From positions 148,492,223 through 148,556,222 of the forward strand of contig OW799233.1 of the NCBI GenBank assembly GCA_941918925.1: 64,000 bases of DNA, written 5' to 3'. Position 1 is the first letter of the stretch. Every line of letters begins with the position of its first letter. The stretch is from Phyto melanocephala (lineage: Eukaryota > Arthropoda > Insecta > Diptera > Rhinophoridae). This document shows, in pieces, positions 36,601 through 47,799 of the stretch. The notes below the pieces were generated by a model that was not told the origin of the DNA, searched no databases, and saw nothing but the letters and a program-made list of their open reading frames with translations. Both the position numbers and the translations under genes were made by a program.

Positions 36601-37000
36601 TTTAATACGTAATCAGCGCAAAAATTGTCTTTAACGATTAAGAAAATTGAAAATTTTCTTGTCTAGACTTAAGTATATTTGTCAAAAGTCCACAAATATG
36701 TTTTTGTGTAAACTTTTGACAAAAATAGATTGCGATAAGAAATTTAAATTTTTAATTATTTAAGCAAAATTTTCAAGACCCTTTATTTACCCTTGTATGT
36801 TTTATATATACATATGTCGCGTAAAAAGATCAAATAGTTTTTTTGGGACTTCTTTTTTTCCTAAATAATTATTAAAGTTCAGAGCTGTTTTATGTTCTTT
36901 TGCTTTCCTTTAATTTTTAAAAAATTCACAAAGGTCCACAAATAAATCTTAAACTTAAATTTACTAGGGAGAGCGATGATTTGGCTTTTTATAAAAAACC
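33660..37000. other. AT-rich stretch with simple repeats, no gene seen
   Basis: Contains (GT)n at about 34778-34796 and clusters of TTCGAA near 34263-34300. ORFs at 35917-36150 (-), 36039-36306 (+) and 36380-36595 (+) overlap each other and lack family signals. Nothing more can be supported. Confidence 0.4.
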
Positions 37001-37018
37001 GGTTTACGGTTTCTTCTA

Positions 37019-37230
37019 GGTTTGGTAAGGTTGAAAAGGAGGGGCTCTAAAAGCCCAAACCCACGACAGGTATACACTTATGCCTAATTGGCATCTTGTG
37101 CTCTCCATATGAATAGAATAGTAAGAATAGAAGAGAAAGAGAAGCAGACCAGTCCAGAGTCTCTGGCGGGAATCGAACCTGCAACCCCCAAACTAGCAGA
37201 ACAGCACACAACTGACTAGTCCACCGGGGC
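37019..37230 (-). mobile_element. tRNA-derived SINE, full-length, with 13-bp target duplication
   Basis: In minus orientation it starts GCCCCGGTGGACTAGTCAGT (A-box-like) and contains a perfect RNA polymerase III B box GGTTCGATTCC. It is followed by GCCAGAGACTCTGGACTGG, a pyrimidine-rich body (CTTCTCTTTCTCTTCTATTC) and a tail ending CTTTTCAACCTTACCAAACC. The 212-bp unit is flanked by the identical ACGGTTTCTTCTA at 37006-37018 and 37231-37243, proof of retroposition. Related copies are at 51022-51130 and 51736-51861 (+), and a tail-only copy is at 30631-30704. Confidence 0.92.
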
Positions 37231-37314
37231 ACGGTTTCTTCTAAATATATTTGTTGTTTTAGTAAAACCGGCACGGTTTCTTCTAAATATATTTGTTGTT
37301 TTAGTAAAACCGAG
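37231..37314. repeat. Perfect 42-bp tandem duplication next to the SINE
   Basis: The unit ACGGTTTCTTCTAAATATAT plus TTGTTGTTTTAGTAAAACCG is present twice, at 37231-37272 and 37273-37314, differing only in the last bases (GC versus AG). It begins exactly at the SINE target duplication, so the event may be tied to the insertion or may precede it. Confidence 0.85.
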
Positions 37315-37684
37315 TTTTGATTAAGTACTTAAAAATAATTATTAAAATAAAAAGATTATTTGACTAATAACAAAGCAGTTAACAAGGTAGGAAAGGAACC
37401 AACCAAATAAATAGTTAAGACTTAGAGTCATAAAATAATTTTGGTTTTAAAAATTTTTAAAAATATTTTCACACTTCAGGAGACAATTTACTTTTGTGCT
37501 CTATAACTCAACCATTTTTGTAAATTGTAAATATTTAAACCGTTCATTATGGCTTTTGACTTTGGTTACATTTGGTTTTGACCTTATTAATGAAACGTCT
37601 AAGGTTGCCATATATAAAGCTCAAACACTCAAATTTACATTATATATTAAAATTTTTTATTGGAATCGATAAATTGGTCTTTGC

Positions 37685-38290
37685 CATTTATTTTTTAAAA
37701 ATAACTTCATGTAAATGGTTCCCGCAGCTCCGGTTCAAATGGTCCATTTGTAAGGTCCGATTTTGCACCACTTTTTCGAAAATTTCGGTCTGTATTCCAT
37801 GAATAACACGTGTTATGTTATACTCTAAGGCTTCAATCGTGTTTGGCTTGTCCACATAGACCAACGACTTCACATAACCCCACAAGAAATAGTCAAGAGG
37901 CGTCAAATCATTTCGAGAGATTAACTGCTCACCAAATTCATCTTCAATATGTCCATTGTTTCACGAACTGTGTGGCATGTTGCACCGTCTTGTTGAAACC
38001 ACATATCAACCAAGTCTAACTCAGCCAATTGGGGTAAAAATGCATCGGTACTCTTGTACGGCATGTGGCTGTTCTTCACCTCAGATGCGACAGTTTTGCT
38101 TGTTTACGTATCCAATTAGACAGAAATGAGTCTCATCGCTGAACACAATTTGTAGTTCGTAACAAACAATGGACATTTCTCACAGAGCACGAATTTTGAT
38201 AACAAATTTCAACGATTTGTAGTCGTTGCTCGTTTGTGAGTTTCTTCAAGATGAAATGGTAGAGTCTACTGAACACTTTTCACTTTCACA
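37685..38290 (-). pseudogene. Mariner (DD41D-type) relic, minus strand
   Basis: Read on the minus strand, 38155 downward gives QIVFSDETHFCLIGYVNKQN (first catalytic Asp). This is followed by a stop, then LVDMWFQQDGATCHTVRET (second Asp, other frame), EFGEQLISRN, and after a small deletion DLTPLDYFLWGYVKSLVYVD (third Asp), then PNTIEALEYNITRVIHGI and a C-terminus HEVIFKK ending at 37688. The PPRSC stretch before DLTPLD is deleted. At least one stop and two frameshifts make it dead. No terminal repeats are clear. Confidence 0.82.
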
Positions 38291-38429
38291 GATGTAGTTT
38301 GGACACAATTACTAACCAGTGCTGCCAGCCCTTAAAAATTTAACTCAATAATACAAATATAAAAAAATTATAAAATTTCGGGGGTTTTTGTAAATGTTAA
38401 TAAAACATATAAAAATTATAAATTTTAAT

Positions 38430-38640
38430 CGCTGTTTAGTATTTTAGTACTTATATCTAAGTCAATTTCAAAACGATTTTCTAGCTTTTCATATTTGAGA
38501 CTACAAATATTCACTAACACTATCGTGTCCAAAAAATAATTAAGAGCATTATGTTTTATTAAAAAAAATTTTCAAATTCGATTGGTCTAAAACCGAATAG
38601 CCCTAGAGACATATAAAATTTATTAATATGCAGTAACAAA
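38430..38640. repeat. Helentron-internal relic
   Basis: The section CTTATATCTAAGTCAATTTC, AAAACGATTT, GACTACAAATATTC and GTGTCCAAAAAATAATTA matches 27925-28030, inside the Helentron-family repeat. No ends are present, so this is an old fragment. Confidence 0.5.
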
Positions 38641-38907
38641 CTTGTCTATAGAGAGCTGTCAAATATTAATTTTTTTTTTAACATTTAGAAAAACAGGGGA
38701 AGTCGTGTTTCTTGGGTTCTATCTTAGCAAATTCTTATCCGATTTTGTTGGTTTGCAATACCGAATATCTCCAGAATATTTTTTTAAATTTTTTAAAAAA
38801 ATAAAATATAATATTTTTAATTTATTTATTTAAATCAGATAAAGAAATTCAGTTTCATTTGAAAATAACAAAAAAAACAAACACAAAAAATAGCATAAAA
38901 ATCACAT

Positions 38908-39089
38908 AAGAATAACATTGAGTGTATTCATAGGAAGTGTAGTCATAATGTCATTAAAGTTTTAATTTTTAAAAGTGTAATATTTCTACAATAAATTATA
39001 CAATACTTTGCGTATACTTTAAAATTTTTGTAAAATTATTACATTATGACAATACGACACTACTCGCGAATACATCAAATGTTATTCTT
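38908..39089. mobile_element. 182-bp palindromic MITE, GTCATAAT family, copy 1
   Basis: The ends AAGAATAACATT at 38908 and GTTATTCTT at 39089 are inverted. The repeat extends inward through TGTATTC and AGTGT...GTCATAATGT with a few mismatches, so nearly the whole element folds back. Its core matches the element at 43814-43945. No coding capacity. Confidence 0.7.
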
Positions 39090-39463
39090 AAGATACCTTT
39101 TATGTTATTTTTTTTTCGTTTTTATCTAACTTAAATATAAATAAATAAATAAATTAATTAAAAAAATTAAATTTTATTTATTAATAATTTACTGAATGGG
39201 AATGGGAGCATATTAATCTTTCAATACTTATTTGTGTAAAAAGGTCTACTGACGATCTGGTATAAGCACCAGTGAAATGCATATAGACCACCCTAAACTC
39301 AACAATCAAAAAAATAAAAAAAAATTATATTATAAAAAATTTAATAAAATAGTTTGGGTAAAATGTAGTGGTAAAAGTGGTTGTGGGAAAAAAATGATTT
39401 TTTTCATAAGCGTTGGAATTTCTGACAAAACCTCCTAGCATCACGGTCATCTTAAGCAGCTTG

Positions 39464-39751
39464 TACACGACATGGTTTTTACATCTGACTTTTGAAATTT
39501 GAGACTCATATGTTATTTTACATATTTGTCAAAATTGTTGTTTTACAGTTGACCGCCGCTGACGGTTTTCCAGCTGCAGAGATTTTCGCTAGCGGCTGAT
39601 ATCAGGTGGCATGTCAGAACAAAATACACTTAACTTTAATTGAAATTTTATCAAATGGTTTTACAGACGCAATGTTTTACAGGTAATACGCGACATGTTT
39701 GTATATAGCAATCGAAAATTTGACATGTCAGATGTAAAAACATGTCGCGTA
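39464..39751. mobile_element. 288-bp TIR element
   Basis: TACACGACATGGTTTTTACA followed by TCTGAC and AAATTT at 39464 is inverted at 39751 as TACGCGACATGTTTTTACAT followed by CTGACATGTCAAATTT. The arms are about 35 bp with a few mismatches. It lies immediately upstream of, or within, the mariner relic at 39752-40180. No ORF of its own is recognised. Confidence 0.7.
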
Positions 39752-40180
39752 ATAGCTGCTTTTTCTGAGCTTATCCCACTGGTAGAAAAATGTCATCATC
39801 CAGCTGCAGTCTTAGTTTGGCGAGCTTTTGATGTAGTCACTGACTTGCAATTCTATAAACAAGAAGTCAAAACATCGCCAAAAGTTTGACAAAAAAAAGT
39901 TTTAGAAGCTGTTGTGAAGCCAATTAACCATTTCTGCGCCAGGTCATTTAGCTAAAACTATCCCCTCTGGCAGCCCTGATCTGAATGCTCTGCATCACAA
40001 ATTGTGAACTATTTTAGAGGGCATGGTTTATCATAATAGGTGCTGTGGCCAATTTTTAAATGGATGAGGTGCGTACATTTATTGGTGATTGACCTGTGCG
40101 TGCGACTTAAAAAGTGCTTAAAGCCCACAGGCACTGGGGAGCTTTGCATAAGTGTAACAAGGATTGTGTACAGGTTTTAG
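39752..40180 (+). pseudogene. Mariner-superfamily relic of a second type
   Basis: Fragments in shifted frames read VEKCHHPAAVLVWRAFDVV and VKTSPKV then QKKVLEAVVKPINHF; further on, PSGSPDLNALHHKLWTILEG and LKAHRHWGALHKC. The order and wording (VMVWGAF..., VLE.VVKPLN, SGSPDLNPLDYKLW, C-terminal HWG) match mariner-like transposases distinct from the rosa/DD41D relics elsewhere in the window. The second catalytic Asp region (QQD...) is deleted. The first part of the gene is missing. Confidence 0.65.
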
Positions 40181-40199
40181 TTTTTTTAGGTGATGTTAC

Positions 40200-42795
40200 C
40201 AACGTTATAACAAACTAAGCATACTATAGCAATTAGTTTTTATTATACAACATTTTGACAAAATTTTAAAACCTTTTCAATGATTTAATGAATTTTATAT
40301 TATTTTCAACCACCATCATTCTCTGCCACTATTGTGAACCATTACTATCTACCAAATCACCTCAACACATGCAAACCATTTTGGTAAATAGAAAAAGGTA
40401 GAAGAAGTGAAGTAGTAAGTGTTTTTAGGCTCAATATTTAATTGGTGTTATGATTTGTATTTGTTGTTGGTGCTGTTGCTTTTATCTCTATAGAAAAATC
40501 CCTAATAATTCAAGCATATAAAGAAGTAGAAAGAAAAACGAAACGAAGCATATTCTGTTTAAACGCGCAAGCGCACGTGCTTTAACCGGAAATGCCATAT
40601 ATGCCTATATATTACTATATATTTTTTTTTTATATATAAAGTTTAGTTTTTTAGATTTTTTTTTTTTTGTTTTTATTGAAATTGTAATCGTAGTTGTTGT
40701 TTGTCAAAAAAAGCATGTATGTATGTATGTAGGTATTACCAAATGTTCAAAAGGTATCTTCTGATTTTTTTCCAACACTCTTCTATACTTTGTGTTGCCT
40801 TTGATTGTACATATTGAGTTTGTGTAGTTAATTTGTGCGAGTGTGTATATTTCTTAAATATATTTTTTTGGTTGATTTCCGTTTTTGAAATATGATGACA
40901 TTTCTTGTCCAAAAACAAATACAGACCGACAGACAGACTAACAGCCAACAGCTTTAGAAACAGACAATACAACACAAGTACATAAATACACACAAATAAT
41001 TAAAAAATACAAAAAAAAAAAATTTTAATCAAAATTTATGATTTAATACCTGAAACTGTTGATGGTTTTAGAATTTTAAATTCGTTCCATCAATTCATTC
41101 CTACATACGAAAGACATACATTTATTTAATTTAAATTTCTTTCTTTAGTAATTTTCGTTGAATATACATAATTATGCTGTTTAAATTTAAAGGATTTACC
41201 ATATTTAGTTTTTGGCCAATAAGGGTTCATTAAACGTTGAAATTGTTTGGCCAAAATCAAAGAGAAAATAAATATTAAATTTAAATACGGTCTCCGGCAT
41301 ATACTTATTACACAAGAAGTGTGTTTATTTAAGCCTGTTTAAATGAAGTGATCAATACAGAGTTTCTTACCTTTTGATTAATTTATGTTCTTCTTACAAT
41401 TTAATCATTTATGACAGTTCTTCACATGCCAGTAATTGTAATGAATTATAAGCAGGATGTTATGACGAAAAGGTACAATTTGTCATGGTCAAGAAATTAT
41501 TTATTATTATTATTGTTTTATCTTTCTCTCTTAATTTTATTAAGGATAATAAAATTTATATTTTACGATTATTTGTGATCGATTTTATGAAAATTTCTTA
41601 AAATATTTATGTATTATTTTATTTAAGACAACGCCACTAGCAAAGCTTCGAAAACTGTTGGGCGCATTGTATACACCTTTATCTTTCGATATAAATCCGT
41701 TTTAATCCTTACAGCTGCATTTGAAAAATATTTTTCAAATATTTATGTATTTTGGAAAATCAAAAATTTTTTATACAAAAGGGAAAATTATTATTAATAA
41801 AAGCAAAAATGTTTCGTTACAAATAAATTAAATCAATTTGTAAATTATTTTTATTTGTTATAAAAAATCTTTGAAATTTTAAGAATTTCCCATTTCACAA
41901 ATTTCACATATATGTACATATGCATTAAAAATTGTTTGTTTAATAAAGAAATATTAAAAGAATATGAAAAAGAATTTAAAAATAGAATCACCTATACAAC
42001 AGTTTACAAAGACAGTAAGTAATGAAGATTCTGTAATATGCAACCATCAAACCAAGTTACGAATTCTTGATTAATTCAATCTCGTTTATACTTGAATGAA
42101 TTATGTTCAAAGCATACGTCAAGAACGGTTTCGGGCTTCAATCACGCTAATAATTCTTAAAATCAAACCTTTGTCGGCTTAACTATTCCTAAAAATAAGG
42201 AATTTGTACTTGATTGACATTCATTTTTAAATCAAGCGGTTTTTTTAATAATGTTTTCTGATAATCTTATCATTTTACAAACTTTTAAATTTCTAATGTA
42301 TTTTTTTTATAAAAATAATATTGAATACTTTATTACTTATATACTTAAATTTTGATCTTTTTGTTCTTTTAGTTAAGCCTTAATAATAAAACTTAAAAAA
42401 AAATTTTAATAAATTTTTATAGCCAAAAAACTTTAGCGTTTCTTACTAAGCAAAAAAGTTCAGAAAATTAAAAATTGAGAATGTAGTTTAACTTTTCCAA
42501 AAAGTATTGTCACACAATGATATAAAACCCTACCAAAACATTTTTAGAATTTTTTCAGAAGTGCAGAATTCATTCCCTTAACGTCTTGCATTAATAGAAT
42601 GAAAATTGATGTCATATAAAAATACAACGAAGTATTCTGTATTGCTTTTTATTTCAGCACTAGAGAAAGGAGACAAATTCATTTCTGTAGTAATTTGTTC
42701 TTTACATTTCTCCCATACTTACTGCTACCTTTTTCAGCGCAATAAAGAAGGTATGATTAAACTATTCCTGGTAGGGATTAAATCAGAGCTTATTA
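40200..42795. other. AT-rich stretch, no gene seen
   Basis: About 2.6 kb with poly-T runs and a (TGTA)n microsatellite near 40715-40732. No supported gene or element. Confidence 0.4.
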
Positions 42796-43813
42796 ATAAC
42801 AAACAAGTAAGAGTGCTATATTCGGCCGTGCCGAATCTTATATACCCTTCACAACGTGTAGTCATGCAATAACATTAGTTTGTATCACCATTCATCTCAT
42901 ATCAAATACGTATGTATGTACATATGTATGTACGTGTAAAAAAAATACCAAAAAAAAAACTAAAAAAAAAAATATATAAAAAAAAAATTTTAAAAAATAT
43001 AAAAAAAATAATAAAATATAAATAATATATTAAATAAAATAAAATAAAATTTTTTTGGCACAGCTGGAATCCGATGCCACGTTTACTTCAACCAATATAT
43101 ATGTAGGTTGTTGTTGTAATTGAGAAAAAAAAACGAGGTGGTCGTGGTTTTTTGCTCATATCTCAGAAAGTTATGGGGCGATAGTGCTAAATTTCAATAG
43201 CGATTCATTCCTGGATATTTCCAAGAGATTGATACCATCCCAGCAAAAACTACTGCTTCGCCGTAAGCAGGTTTGTAAGGGAAAGTCAAGATGCCATTGG
43301 CTTACAAACCTATTTACGTATGGCATGATATTTGTTTGAGATGTCCCACTTAGAAGCATTTCATTTAAGGTGCTTATTTCAGCACAATAAATATGCATTT
43401 AAATCATGAGCTTCTTTAGCTGCTTAAATTTAAGAATATCGTAAGCAAAAAATTCATTACTTTTAGGAAGCGAAAGATAAATATATGATATTTAGCACAG
43501 TTTTAATGTCATAAAAAGTTCTTTTATTAAAGCCCTTAATATAGGCGCATTAATAACGCATTTGTTTTACTAATCAAAATAAGTCAAAAGAGTTTGTTTA
43601 ATTTCAAATTTATTTATTTTTTTAAAAAAGATCAATCAAATAGTGTTTAATATGTATATATTTATATATAAAATAAAAATGATCAAGTGTTAAATTAACA
43701 TAAAATTCACATTTTTAATAATTGAAAAAATTAACTTAAGTTAAATTATATACTTATTTGAACTTACATATGTATATAAAAAATATATGTATGCGTTTAT
43801 ATACTTAGTAAAT

Positions 43814-43945
43814 TCACAAGGTGTCTTAAGTGTCGTGTTGTCATAATTTTGCGTTTAAAAATTTTACAATAAATTATAAATTCTTTTTATAATTTTTTTA
43901 AAATTTTGGAAATTATGACAATACGAGACTTAGCACCACTTGTGA
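43814..43945. mobile_element. 132-bp palindromic MITE, GTCATAAT family, copy 2
   Basis: TCACAAG...CTTAAGTGTCGTGTTGTCATAATTTT-type left arm and an inverted TCACAAGTGGTGCTAAGTCT-type right arm fold into a hairpin with several mismatches. The core GTGTCGT.TTGTCATAAT is shared with 38908-39089. Confidence 0.65.
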
Positions 43946-44087
43946 TTACACGATTTGTATATAAATAATTCTTTATACATTTTTTAAAATACGATACAAT
44001 GTTAATAATATTGAATATCAAATACGATAAAAATAATAATAATAATTATTATTTATTATTAAATAATAAATTAATATTAAATAACAT

Positions 44088-45038
44088 TTAACTATTATCA
44101 AATAATGAAATATCTAAAACTGAATTCTCTTTCTCTCTTTCTTTTCGATTTTCAGATTTATTTTTATAATTTAGGTTCTTTTCTAATCTTATAGCTTTTC
44201 TAAGATGACCCAAGAATTCTTTTTTAGAAATAGCTTCCTTAGAGTCCAGCACACCTGTAAAAATATATATGTAAATAGATTAATATTAATGTCTATGACT
44301 AAAAATATATATGGAGTAAGAGAATATTAAATTTTACTGTAAATAGTATCCAAGAGCTTTGGATAATCTAAAAAACGTTTTTTCCCCTGCTTTCCATCAA
44401 CATTAAACTGAAGTAGGAGAGAAATATCAAATATTTCGGTCAAATTTTTTCGGAGGCCTTCTTGACCTAAGATTTTAGATAGAGTAGCGATCTGAAATAA
44501 AATAATATTTTTATAGAAATTAAAAAATATTTTATTTATGTGTATTAGTACCATTGCGTCTCTTGTTTCCCCAGAAATTTCAGACTCAATCTCGCCGAGA
44601 GCTTCAACACTGCAAATTGGAAACTTATCTGAATATTTTGATGATAGTTTTACTGGAAGTATGCTTGTTTGAAGCATTATTTTTATTTCCGACAAAAGAT
44701 CCACAACTATTTTGCTTTGACTATGAGTAATGTCTAAAGAAAAAAAATATTATTTAGTACAAAAATGTTATTGTGCGAAAATAATGAAACTAAATTACCT
44801 ATTAAATTCTTAAGCTCTATCTTCAGTTGTGAAAGCGTTAAGACCTCTGCTTTTAAACTTGAAACATCTAAAAAATTTGAATATTTGCATATTATTTTAT
44901 TATTTTTTTATTTATACCTGCTGATATTTGAGGAAATTGCTCTTGAATTTCTTGAATTTTTTTCAATATAGAATTATGTTCAGATGTTTCTATATTATCT
45001 GTCGGTATTTTTGTTGGTTTCAAGCGCGGCATTGGCAT
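44088..45038 (-). CDS. Spliced five-exon gene fragment with DUF4806-like C-terminal domain
   Basis: Exons (minus strand) 45038-44918, 44867-44799, 44733-44552, 44491-44338 and 44254-44088 are joined by introns of 50, 65, 60 and 83 bases, all with GT donors and AG acceptors. Together they form an uninterrupted 230-codon frame ending in TAA. Residues 1-85 look helical and coiled-coil-like (HNSILKKIQEIQEQF, KAEVLTLSQLKIELK). Residues about 101-176 read FPICSVEALGEIESEI, RDAM-IATLSKILGQEGLR, IFDISLLLQFNVDGKQGKKR and YPKLLDTIYS. This pattern (FP--t-e-L--iE, L---gG--gl, G--GK--F---L) resembles DUF4806, a family of unknown function common in insects. The tail is Lys/Glu-rich. Longer relatives usually have more N-terminal sequence, so this copy is probably 5'-truncated. 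A Helentron-like hairpin ends five bases before the proposed ATG. An in-frame TGA lies upstream. Function unknown. Confidence 0.72.
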
Positions 45039-45042
45039 TCGG

Positions 45043-45059
45043 CACGACCGAATATATCA
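45043..45059 (+). repeat. Helentron-type hairpin abutting the gene start
   Basis: ATTCGGCACGACCGAAT, a 6-bp stem with GCACG/A-type loop, followed by ATAT. It resembles the 3'-terminal hairpin of the local Helentrons read in plus orientation, opposite to the surrounding Helentron. The terminal CTTGTTT is not preserved after it. Confidence 0.6.
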
Positions 45060-45289
45060 TTCCTTATTGTTTAAATGAAAATAGTATATATATATATATA
45101 TGTTGATTTCAACCAAACACGGGCAGACGGATAGACGGTCAGGGCTTAATCGACTCCTCTTTTCATAAGCTTTCAGAAAATATGGGGTCGGAAATAAAAA
45201 TTGTAAAAATTACAAACGGAATGACAAAGCTATATATACCCTTGTGCACCACAGGTGAAGGGTATAAAAAAATCAAAAAAACAATATAT

Positions 45290-45660
45290 AAATAATATAT
45301 AAAATAATAAATAAAAATAAAATTTTTTTGGCTCAGCTGGGATTCGATGCCACGTTTACTCTAACCAGTATACCACGTTTGTATGTATGAATGTTGTTGT
45401 TGTATGTTGTTGTTGTGAAAAAAAACGAGGTGGTCGTGGTTTTTTGCGCATATCTCAGTTGTTTATTTACGGATGTTTCTGAATTTCAATACCGATCTAC
45501 TCCCGAATATTTCTGATATTTTAATACCTCACCCCGGTCCAGGCGATGTCGGTGGGCTTCAACATACACACGGACAGACTGACATAGCTTAATCGACTCC
45601 CCTATTCATAAGCTTTCATATTTTCTTTGTGGGGTCGTAAATGAAAATTAAAATAGAATA
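45290..45660 (-). mobile_element. Helentron internal segment, headless copy
   Basis: The sequence from the A/T-only block through GGCTCAGCTGGGATTCGATG, CGAGGTGGTCGTGG, CTCCCGAATATTTCTGATAT and CGACTCCCCTATTCATAAGC is collinear with 27235-27545. The terminal hairpins are missing at both ends. Its position right after another copy suggests a tandem or rearranged insertion. Confidence 0.7.
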
Positions 45661-47240
45661 AACATAAAAAGATACATACGAAGTGAGACAACGTATAAGT
45701 GCACTTGGAAGCAGGAAAGCGATTCAAGAAGAGCTTTTTGGTGGGAAAAGTAGGAAGATTTTTATCAGATTTTGTAGCAGAGTTGGAAAATTCAGTACAA
45801 TTATATATAGATTATCACAAGAAGGGGAACCCCACAAATATAGTCTTCTTTATTAATTGTTATTTTCTCAATGAATTTTGTTTAAAAAAAATAAACAAGT
45901 GCAATAAATTTTTTATTTCTAAAAAATATTTAGCAAATTCTCTGTTTTTTAAATATTTTTGATTAAATTTCTTTTATTAGAAAATGAGTTACAAATTTTT
46001 TATTTACAGAAAATTTTCAGTAACTTCAATATGCACTTTATTTCAATAACAATTTACATAAATTTATTTTTGGAGAAACTTTTTGTTTTGTTTTTTAAAA
46101 GAATTTTTTTTTAAATTTCTTTAACGAAAAATTTTTGTAAAATCTATCTTAACAAATGATTTCAAACATACAACATAATGCATGCATATGTAAATATGCA
46201 CATACGTATGTAAGTGTGTATATAAAAATTTTGAAAGTTGGTTAAATAAACCTATAAGGTATTTTTGTTTTAATTATCTTTACCTATTTCCCAAGGTAAT
46301 TTAAGCCAACGCAAAAAATCTAATCAAAACTCAATAAAACTTTAAAACAATTAAATACTGTTTTTTCTAATTTTATACACAGAAAAACAAAACATTAATG
46401 AATTATTGCAAATAACTAATGTAAGACAAGTTTTTATGTAAATTTATTAAAATAGTTTTTTTCTACTCAAAAAAGAAAAAATAAAAAAAAATAAAAAATG
46501 AAAAAAAAAACGAAACATGAAAACCGCCATTTTACATCAAACAATATTTTGAAAGCGTTCTCAAAGACAAACCCCCCTACGCTTTTGGAAGATTAAAACT
46601 TCATTAAGCCCCAAAAAAAAAAAAATCATTAAACATTTAAAGACATTGAAATACTAATATTCATGCAAACAAATTTCTCAAACAAGTATTAAAATGAAAC
46701 TGACAAATCAACCAACCCATTTAACACATACACACGCATAAAAGCGTATAACATACAAATACATGAATGTGTGTATGTGTTTGTATTGTATTTGAAATGG
46801 TCATTTCTTATAAACTTTAAGACACAAAAAGCTTTTTTTTAAGTTGTCTTGTTTTGTCTTGTTTTTGTTGTATTTTCAACAAAGATTTAAATTTTAAACA
46901 ACAACTGCGCTACTAACATTTTAACCAATCCCAATCGACAATTATAAACAATATGCCACATGCATAAAGTAATATGTTTGTATGTATATGTAAATACACA
47001 TATGTATGTATGAAAGTCATATTTTCATAAATGAACACAACATTATTAATCATATAGTATATATACATGCTATGTTGTACATACGTACGTACGTATATGT
47101 TTTTCATAAACGTGCTAACTACAAAATTATACTCTCGAATACAGACTTTAAAAGGCTGATAGCTTAAAACTGGTTAAACGACATACATATTTATTTAGAG
47201 TGTGTTTTTTCGATAGGTTTAACAGTAAAAATAGCTTTCA
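45661..47240. other. AT-rich stretch, no gene seen
   Basis: About 1.6 kb with tetranucleotide TATG/TACG runs near 46970-47090. No supported gene or element. Confidence 0.4.
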
Positions 47241-47242
47241 TA

Positions 47243-47647
47243 CCCAGCAAAAAAATGTTGCACTAGTTGAATATGAATCATATTTTTCATGACTTGTAAT
47301 TCATATGTGCAAGAGAAGGCATGAAAACGGCCTTCTTAAAATTCAAAATAGTTAGTCTTTAATGATGTACTTAAAAATATTTACATGCAAATGCATGCGA
47401 CAAATCTTAAACAACTCATGTAACAACTTATTAACTCATAAAACATGGGTTTACTTCTATCTACTGTGAATGCGTTCTATGCATTAATTTCAATTAAGTG
47501 AATTTTATTAGTATTTTCATAAAATCGCATGCTTTCCAATGACACGTTAGTGTTAAAATCAAGCATATTTCACCTAAATTGAATCACTTAATCATGCGTT
47601 GAACTCGTGCATTCACAATTTTTTTTTGCATGTCTTTTTTTGCTGGG
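47243..47647 (+). mobile_element. MITE, CCCAGCAAAAA family, diverged copy
   Basis: A 405-bp element starting CCCAGCAAAAAAATG and ending TTTTTTTGCTGGG. It keeps the landmarks CCAATGACACGTTAGTGTTAAA and TTTCACCTAAATTGAATCAC in the same order as the copies at 22213 and 59081 but with many differences. Confidence 0.8.
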
Positions 47648-47799
47648 ATATTAATGAAGTGTGTTAGACTTTTCGTTTCAGTACATTTTGGCATATAACT
47701 TACATCAAAAACACGTTTATAAATTATTAAAATTTGTTTTAAAAATTTGCGCTCTATTCGCTAAACTTAAAGAGCACTTGGTCTAGTTAACGGCAGGCA

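Larger units (their letters stand above)
42801..45270 (-). mobile_element. Helentron split by a 1.8-kb gene-bearing segment
   Basis: The 3' terminus (minus orientation) is at 42801: AAACAAGTAAGAGTGCTATA then the ATTCGG/CCGAAT hairpin on the plus strand. Family sequence continues to GAGATTGATACCA at 43237. The 5' terminus is at about 45270, with GTTGATTTCAACCA resuming at 45092 and the end hairpin ATATACCCTTGTGCACC/GGTGAAGGGTATA at 45236-45266. Between 43238 and about 45090 lies non-family DNA containing a MITE (43814-43945), a spliced gene (44088-45038) and an extra Helentron-type hairpin (45043-45059). A second, headless copy follows at 45290. Confidence 0.65.

Noticed and set aside
37150..37230. 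tRNA gene
   Set aside because: Has an A-box-like word and perfect B box but no cloverleaf acceptor pairing that I can see; followed by a SINE body and bounded by target duplications, so it is a SINE head.
44327..44704. Single 125-codon minus ORF taken as a complete gene
   Set aside because: It reads through a 60-base GT-AG intron (44492-44551) whose translation is Phe/Ile/Asn-rich; removing it and the other introns gives a longer, more domain-like protein.
44765..44971. 68-codon plus-strand ORF
   Set aside because: Lies antisense over introns and exons of the minus-strand spliced gene, whose GT-AG borders are far better supported.
42801..45270. Simple read-through capture by the Helentron (terminator hairpin at 45043 skipped)
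   Set aside because: The hairpin at 45043-45059 reads in the opposite orientation to the surrounding Helentron and lacks the CTTGTTT terminus, so the simple model is not supported as stated.
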